In this document: positions 57,628-64,000 of the stretch, piece by piece
Layout: each line of letters starts with the position of its first letter
Numbering within the stretch: position 1 is the first letter of the stretch
NCBI GenBank assembly: GCA_001600455.1
Contig: BCKC01000001.1
Location: 5,978,441 to 6,042,440 of the forward strand
DNA from: Endocalyx cinctus
Taxonomy: Eukaryota > Ascomycota > Sordariomycetes > Amphisphaeriales > Apiosporaceae
Direction: 5' to 3'
DNA: 64,000 bases
Program-made: the position numbers and the translations under genes
The notes under the pieces: generated by a model
Databases searched by the model: none
What the model was told of the DNA's origin: nothing
What the model saw: only the letters and a program-made list of their open reading frames with translations

Positions 57628-58893
57628 CTGGTGACGTGAGGAAATTATTTGATCATATAGAGTTCAAGGAACTCCTGTTGGATAACCCATCCCAGGCCAT
57701 CATGTCCCCCCTTCATCGGCGAGGATGCCATCTTTTCGAGAGCGTACCGATGAATGACTCCTGCGTGAGTTGAGAAGTTAGTCAAGTTTCTTTTTTCCAA
57801 TGGGAGGAAGTATATGCTAGTGTTAGAGATTGTCACGATGCCTACGTGTGATTCAGATGATTTCAATAATTTCGATTCTTAGTAAGTAATCGAAATACGA
57901 TCGTAATGGATAACAGAAGAGAGAAGAAGGATAGGTCTAGGAAAACTAACCTCCGACCTGGCCCTCCAGCTATCTTCATTCTTATACCCGAGAACGGGAG
58001 CGGGGTAGCTTCGTCATAGTCTCTGACGTCTGCATATTTGTGACGAAAGACGAAATTTAGATAAGATATAGTTTGACGATAGTACACCAACATTAGAACC
58101 ACTTATCCTATAATCACTCACACATGGGCGATCGGCCGTAGAGATTGGAGAAAGTGTCGTTACATTGCCTAAGCGAGGAACTCGAACATACTCTTTCTTC
58201 CGGAGTCGGGCTCTGTAGTAGTATCACCATGACTATTCTGTGTACCAAGTATCTTGGCTGCTCGATATTTTTCCGGTACGATCTCCGAGCCTTCGTACAT
58301 CGTCTAAGTAACACATACCGCGAGCATATCTGACACAGTGTGGAGGATATAGTTCGATAAGTTAAAATGGGTTCCTATCCTCGTCGAATAAAAAATGGAG
58401 CATTACTGGAAAGCGAGAGAATGGATGGTTAGGCGTGAGCCCGTGTGTCAAACGGCGCCGGGTGATAAAACATAATGCATTTCCTGGACTGTTTCCTATC
58501 AGCCAAATACAACTACAACCATGTAGAAGCACATTGACAAATCAAATAGGAGAACTCAGAAAGACCAGGTCGTTATCTATCCAGTCCTCCATACATAACA
58601 ACTCATGCATTTGGTGACACTATGAAGCCCGCAAGTCCTTAGATTATATACTTGTGATATAATGACGAGAAAACGTAACCATGATGAACACATAAGAGCT
58701 ATCTTAGGCACAAGAGAAGAAGGAATGAGGGTGTGATTTGATATCTGTTTATTGTATTAATCAGTGTATCTATAATATAACAACAAACACCCTTTTACTT
58801 AATATTTACATAATATATAAAATATACAGACAGACCAGACCTATGCATTGCGGCAGCGAGCCTAGAGAACCCGTTCTAGTTTTCTTTTCCCAT
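57628..58893. other. THI4 upstream region and intergenic spacer
   Basis: About 1.27 kb upstream of the THI4 leader intron, running to the 3' end of EME1. It should contain the THI4 promoter and leader start. No gene is supported. Confidence 0.5.
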
Positions 58894-61104
58894 CTAAATA
58901 TCCATACTGGTCGGATCTTGACTCGTGAAGATCTTATGCAGACGCTTGCTAATAGCCTGACCGACGACGCGATCGGTGAAGGCGCCGTCGCGGTTCGCGC
59001 TCTTCCGACAATCCTCGACGGCGAAGAGTCCTTCCCTCTCTAAGCCGACGGCGAGCCGCGCCACGGACGGGTACTTGGCCGCGACGCCGTACGCGACGGG
59101 GGCGGTGACGCGGGTGATCTCCTGGAGCATGCGAACGTAGGTATCCTTAGCGTCCTCGCCCGTGCGCACCTGACCGGCGTCCATGCAGAAACCGGCCTCG
59201 GCCGCGGCCTCGTTCCGGATCCGGCGGTACGGGATCGTGCTGATGTTCTGCGTGAAGACCGACACCCAGCTCGCCGACTCTATCGCCGCCGCCGTGTGGT
59301 GGACCAGCACGCCGTGGCGCACCTGCAGCGACAGCAGCGCGTCCTCGACCGCCTCCTCGTCCACGTACACCTGGGGCTGCCGCGCGCTCTGGTTCCGTCG
59401 TCGCGGCTGGCTCGAGGACGGGGCCGCTTGGCTGCTGGGGGGAGGATGATCCGACGGTCCCTGGTTCCGGACGGCCGATGCGAATTGCCGGTTGAGGAAA
59501 TTCTTGTTCTTGCGCGCCCACGCGACGTATCCCTCGATAAGGTATATTATCTTTGTGCGAGGAAACGACGTTTTCATTTTGAGCACGTGAGCTTCCAGAT
59601 CGTGACCTTCTTCTCCTAGTACCAGCTTGACAAACTCGTCCGCCTTTACGAGAACCAACACATGATCTTCATCTTCTATTTTAGAAGGAATCGGCACCCA
59701 ATGGCCCATCTGTTCATCATATCTCGCAACGATTTTCCGACGCCATTTGACCACATTTTCCACGGGCGCCGTGTATGTCTCGTGTTCAACGTCTAGATCT
59801 TTAAGTAGCGCTTCAACCTGTTCCTTAATACCCGTATCCAAGCTGTCTGGAATTTTCACAATCATCTCCGGGACGGAAACTTTCTTATTAGTTCGTATTT
59901 TGTTGACTTCAGCGAGTGCTTTTTCCCTTTCCTTTTCTTTTTGGCGTTGATCTCTCATTATATCTCTCTCGGTTTTCTTTCGCTTTCTTTCAGCTTCCTG
60001 GGCTTCGGCCCTCTGCTTCTTCGCTTTTTCCTTTTCTTCCGCCGTCCTGGCTGTTGCGACCGGTTTTTTAATGACGGCTGCACTTGTTTTTTTGCCTTTC
60101 GACTTCGACGTACTCCTCTGTGGGGAGGAGCTAAAGCTGAAAGAGCGCCTTACGGGTCTAGGTTTCAAGAATTCGACGTCTTTCAGGTCGGGAAGACCTT
60201 CTGAATCCGAGTCGGAGGCTAGAGAATTGGGTGCGTAGCCAGACCGGGCCCCGTTTCTGATCGCCATAGGCGGGCTCGATGTTAAATCGTGGCTAGTGGT
60301 ATTTAACTCCGGCATAGAACTTGATATGGGATCCCACGCGACAGGAGCTCTCGTGGTCTTCGATTTCGTCCTTTGTGGTGAAGCACTCGGGGGATCGCTC
60401 GATAAATCTATACAAATGATATTCGTGGGCTGCTTGTCACGCGAGGATCGATTAGCACTCGCAGACGATTCGCCCGGCATATCTTCCGGCCAATTCCAAC
60501 CCGCGCTCAACGCAGTATTGCTATTTTTTGGTCTCCTGGGCGGACTTTGGAAAGGATCATCTGGGCTCGATCTGATTCTAGCTGGTGGTAGATTAACCGC
60601 CTGCCTTTTCACAGGACTAGCAAAGGGATCATCGTCTTCGTCGAGGCCTCTCTTCTGAGGTCTAGTAGCGTCATCTTCTCTAGGCGAGCTGGTATACTCT
60701 ATAGGGTCTGCAGCTGAATCACATTTTCGTAGTGGAGCTGAATGAAGATGACGTCCTTCAGTGTTCAATACGCCCGACTTGGAACGATTTAGAGAGCTGA
60801 ACCTATCATTATCTCTTCTTCGAGTGGCGTCTGGTGACTGGTGATGTTTCTTGGGAATATCTAGGTCAAGGATATCCGGAAGATCAGAGGAGTCGTGACT
60901 ATTTAGATTAGGGCGACGGGTGTTCCCCATCTCCTTTGATTTCGGATACCTTGTTATTGTTGTGATGACATCAGGGTCGTCATAGTCGAGAGCTCTAGAA
61001 GAAAACTTTTTATTTGGTAATGCGGGTAACTTGCAAGATTTTGGCTCCGCTGGGGAGAGTGCAGTTGGACTTGACGACAGCAAGTCGATTACTTCAGTCG
61101 ACAT
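58894..61104 (-). CDS. EME1: Structure-specific endonuclease subunit EME1/Mms4
   Basis: Intronless gene of 736 aa. The N-terminal half is disordered with many S-P/T-P sites and a Lys/Glu/Arg coiled-coil segment (about 360-405). The C-terminal half has the inactive ERCC4-type nuclease fold, beginning V-P-E-M-I-V-K-I-P-D-S-L, then I-I-Y-L-I-E-G-Y and the S-L-Q-V-R-H-G-V-L-V-H-H-T block. It ends with helix-hairpin-helix-like sequence (I-T-R-V-T-A-P-V-A-Y-G-V-A). EME1 partners Mus81 to cut 3' flaps, stalled forks and nicked Holliday junctions. Two SUMO-interaction-like patches are visible: E-V-I-D-L-L-S-S-S at residues 4-12, and I-I-C-I-D-L-S-S-D near the middle of the N-terminal half. It lies downstream of the THI4 leader, on the same strand. 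Confidence 0.88.
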   Translation of the reverse strand: MSTEVIDLLSSSPTALSPAEPKSCKLPALPNKKFSSRALDYDDPDVITTITRYPKSKEMGNTRRPNLNSHDSSDLPDILDLDIPKKHHQSPDATRRRDNDRFSSLNRSKSGVLNTEGRHLHSAPLRKCDSAADPIEYTSSPREDDATRPQKRGLDEDDDPFASPVKRQAVNLPPARIRSSPDDPFQSPPRRPKNSNTALSAGWNWPEDMPGESSASANRSSRDKQPTNIICIDLSSDPPSASPQRTKSKTTRAPVAWDPISSSMPELNTTSHDLTSSPPMAIRNGARSGYAPNSLASDSDSEGLPDLKDVEFLKPRPVRRSFSFSSSPQRSTSKSKGKKTSAAVIKKPVATARTAEEKEKAKKQRAEAQEAERKRKKTERDIMRDQRQKEKEREKALAEVNKIRTNKKVSVPEMIVKIPDSLDTGIKEQVEALLKDLDVEHETYTAPVENVVKWRRKIVARYDEQMGHWVPIPSKIEDEDHVLVLVKADEFVKLVLGEEGHDLEAHVLKMKTSFPRTKIIYLIEGYVAWARKNKNFLNRQFASAVRNQGPSDHPPPSSQAAPSSSQPRRRNQSARQPQVYVDEEAVEDALLSLQVRHGVLVHHTAAAIESASWVSVFTQNISTIPYRRIRNEAAAEAGFCMDAGQVRTGEDAKDTYVRMLQEITRVTAPVAYGVAAKYPSVARLAVGLEREGLFAVEDCRKSANRDGAFTDRVVGQAISKRLHKIFTSQDPTSMDI

Positions 61105-63110
61105 TTCAAATAGTTGATTTATTCAAGTAGGGTGAGTTGTTTGAGAAAGTTAGCGTGAGTATGAAGCGAATCAGCTCCTACAAGCTCACAAGCCACAGTA
61201 AAAGATAGCGATGGTATTCAGAATCAGCCATTCATCTTGATATAGTCATTATAGCCCGAGATGCATTTGATTATAAGTTTATTTGGAACATTGTTTTGCA
61301 AGGTAGATCATATTAATCAATTTGACTAAGCAACCGCGTTCTAAATGTTCAGTCTAAGCGCGATCTAATCGCGTCACGCTTTATCGAATTTGGGCATTTA
61401 GTCTGTTAACTTAATATTTCAATTTATGGGCTCTTTTACTAGAATATATATCATAATAAAAGATTTATATAATTATACGCTTCAAGAAGCATGCAGACAT
61501 GCCATTGGAATTCCATATAAACGTAGTCGCGTAGACAGAGCTTAGTTATTAGGTAGAATTATATTTTAAAGATCTCATCCTAAAGAGTATTAATTATTCA
61601 TTTTCCCGCTCTCTGTTTAGGACGGGAACCTCTTCTTATATAAAATAGTACTTTTATTTAGGCGACTTGGAGAGTAGTTATAAGCACGTAACTAACATAA
61701 ATTGATGTGATCAGTACCCCTGATAGCGTTTTAAAGTCCCTTTGAAGGTATTAGCCGCCGATAAAGTAAAAACGAGGAATGATATACTGTAATTTGCCTG
61801 CATTAAAACTGTAGTCAAGTCAGCAGTTTTTCTCGGAATAAATCTCAGAAAAAAAAGGAGAGAGGAAGAGCTAATGACCAGTTCAGCCCGACAACGCAGC
61901 ATCATCTCTCATTCTTCCATATGTGGTCTTTAGGAGATTGACGGGGTTACTGGCGATTAAATAAATAAAAAACTCGATCTATACGAACACTGGCTCTCTA
62001 ATAATGTGCGAAAACGAGTCGGCCAGTGGACGAGGAGATCACCCTATGGGTGATTGTCAAGATTCCTGTTGCAATATCAGGGTTTATTCCCTATGTAGTC
62101 AGTGGCCAGCCACTAAAGAGAGTCACTGGGCGGTTAGCGAGCACTGTGTTCAACAAGATATTTTGTCGAAAGAGATGAATCAGATACTATGATTTCTAGA
62201 GGCATCTATTTTTGGATAATGATTTCTCCTTGCATCATAGCCAGTGTACTCTCATCTATTTTCTCCCACTCCTACCATGCTTGAACCATATCGTCAAAAT
62301 CTTGCTCTGCAGCTAACTCTGCTTGAAGGGCCATTTCTCTCCATTTATTCCCCTGGATTTCTTTGACCATCGCTGTGACTATTACGATATCCACGGCTAC
62401 AATCAGCAAAGCTCTTTTCACACTTGATGCTAGCTTGGAGAAAAAAAAAAAAAAAAAAAACTTTACTTACCCCATATATTCTTATCATCAACTGTTGTAT
62501 ACAACCAGGTGCCGTAGCTTCTCGTGCTCTGATCCCGCACGGCACCAGATTTAACGTCTAGCAGTCTCATGTGTGAGTTCTTCGCCACGGCAGACTGGAG
62601 CTTTCTCAATATGTAGGCGGCGCTATTCTCGGCTGTGCGCTGCTCCGTAGTTGCTAGTCAGAGTTCGATGCCCCCAGGGTTTGGGCTAAATCATGTACCC
62701 AAGTACGCAACAGAATCCGGGGAAAGTAGGACGGTGTCTGCCTAGCAGGGAAGAGATGAAATGAGGTGAATAGCTGGAGTATAGCAGAAGTAGGGAGATT
62801 CCAGAAAAAGTCCAGAACGTCGACACGGTAACTTATTTATGTACCATCTTAGAATGCCTATGGTTATTCAGCTTAAGAATTCACACCCTGACAAGAGTTT
62901 CTACGCGCACGCCGAAGTATGACACGGTATCGTAGTTGTGCAGTGGGTTGCTATGTGCTTAATGAGTAGCTCTGTCAGATTCCTAGTCCTAAACCTGTGC
63001 TCGCCTTTCCAATTGCGTCTCTTAGTGAATCTATGTGCATCAAGCTAGAGGCAGCTGAAACAGGGATGCCGCTCAAATTACCATCCTTCTCGCCTGTTCG
63101 ACTTATATCC
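61105..63110. other. AT-rich intergenic region
   Basis: About 2 kb with no supported gene. It includes a poly-A tract near 62441-62460 and the EME1 promoter next to 61105. Composition changes to GC-rich after about 63.13 kb. Confidence 0.5.
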
Positions 63111-64000
63111 TTATGCGGCTAACAGATTCTCCGCGTCTTCATTGCCGAAAGCTTTAGGGGTGATGCGTGAACGAGCCCCGCCTTGGTCTTCTTGCCATCG
63201 CCCTACCATAAGGCAGAACTCTGGCGGGAGGCCTAAGAATCGCCCCACACCGGCGTCGGCGACGGGCCCGGACTACCAGTTTCCGGTAGCGGACGGCTCC
63301 TTCGGATTTACAAGCGCTAAGTGGGCGTGCAAGGCCTTCCCGGAGCGGACGCACGCGTTATACGACGGCGCATACCTTCTTTCTAACACGGTAGTGTACC
63401 GTAAAATACCGTCGAAGTAACGCCAATAATTATTTATCTTCAGTAAATAATTTAGCAACGAGTATTGCCCTTACTATATCAACCAACCGCCGGGACTTCA
63501 TCTATCCTTGTACCCTCCATATCCTTAATATCGGGCGGTAGCAGCGCCAAGACCTCCACCAGCGGGAGTATCGACCTTAGTCCACCACTACCTCGCGTGC
63601 AGCTGATCATATTTCCACAAGCCCTCCATGTCGTTCACGCGGGTGTTGGCGATCTGGGCGTAGTCTAGGCGAAAGACCGCCTATTGGCACGTCTGCATCC
63701 ACCGACCCTCCACAATCATCCGGCACGGCCCCGACGTGACGGGCGCGAAGGCCCAGCTCAACCGGATATACACCGTGTCAGCCTACGCCGGGAAGTACGA
63801 AATCGCGCCGCGAATACGGCAGGAGCGGCGGAGCTCCGGACGTAGTATCGGCGTGGACGGCGTGCGCCGATTTGGTCGCGCGCGCGTTGTTTACCTGAAC
63901 GACGGGATGCGCGAGGAAGAGGTGGGATAGATACCTGCACGTGGTAGACGACAAAATCCTCCCGCTTGCCCAGCTTCAGGATATCGGCTTTGAAGGAAGA
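63111..64000 (-). pseudogene. Possible degraded coding region at right edge
   Basis: Two GC-rich blocks (about 63130-63420 and 63540-64000) contrast with the AT-rich spacer to their left. On the minus strand one frame gives protein-like segments (for example D-M-E-G-L-W-K-Y-D-Q-L-H-A and H-A-H-L-A-L-V-N-P-K-E-P) but is cut by about eight stops. At the very edge an open segment ends at a GTGCAG|GTATCT donor-like site. I recognise no family. It could be a decayed gene or transposon, or GC-rich noncoding DNA; the gene to the right is unseen. Confidence 0.25.

Noticed and set aside
57645..58102. Short minus-strand frames upstream of THI4
   Set aside because: No domains; they lie in the leader/promoter of THI4.
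63111..63830. RIP inferred from the stops in the right-edge frame
   Set aside because: Every stop codon is one C-to-T change from a sense codon, so the stops alone are not evidence for RIP.

Overview
This window is from the nuclear genome of a filamentous ascomycete (Pezizomycotina, most likely Sordariomycetes; the class is an inference). Genes are compact and separated by AT-rich spacers. Most introns are 37-150 nt, with GTAAGT-like donors, CTAAC-like branch points and YAG acceptors. The gene set is that of an ordinary ascomycete chromosome arm. One assembly gap of 80 N sits inside a long poly-G tract at 1.76-1.88 kb. I recognised no tRNA, rRNA, CRISPR array or intact transposon.

Layout: (0-1 kb) partial minus-strand gene joining a disordered region to the C-terminal subdomain of an NRPS-type adenylation domain. 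(3.7-4.2 kb) small cysteine-rich protein. (5.3-9.1 kb) SIT4/PP6 phosphatase-associated SAP protein. (10.7-11.7 kb) decayed GliT-like disulfide oxidoreductase. (12.9-14.3 kb) DUF2786 protein. (14.8-17.1 kb) secreted GH20 hexosaminidase. (20.1-23.0 kb) XMAP215/Stu2 TOG protein. (24.1-24.9 kb) ISU1 Fe-S scaffold. (26.1-28.4 kb) AAA+ ATPase. (28.9-30.6 kb) TatD nuclease. (30.9-32.7 kb) CHL4/CENP-N. (36.4-38.0 kb) Cys-3/MetR-like bZIP. (38.7-39.2 kb) conserved small protein. (39.8-41.6 kb) polynucleotide kinase 3'-phosphatase. (42.7-43.4 kb) Kgd4/Ymr31. (46.9-48.3 kb) TYW2. (48.6-49.2 kb) Ssp120-like EF-hand protein. (49.8-51.0 kb) ORC6. (51.5-52.8 kb) two unknown genes. (53.8-54.4 kb) alkyltransferase-like protein. 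(54.9-55.8 kb) phosphoglycerate-mutase-like phosphatase with a C-terminal PIP-box. (56.2-57.6 kb) THI4 with a TPP riboswitch in its leader intron. (58.9-61.1 kb) EME1/Mms4. (63.1-64 kb) GC-rich, coding-like but broken sequence.

The genes do not form one operon-like pathway. Genome maintenance is well represented (CHL4, PNKP, ORC6, ATL, PIP-box phosphatase, EME1, TatD). The secondary-metabolism traces (NRPS fragment, GliT-like pseudogene) are confined to the first 12 kb. The most unusual signals are: a probable AT-AC intron in ISU1, where only AT-AC splicing keeps the invariant V-I-D-H-Y-S block; the PIP-box plus basic cluster on the phosphatase; the 840-nt first intron of the bZIP gene with an in-frame start codon at its 3' end; and the THI4 riboswitch, whose base pairing can be followed in the sequence.
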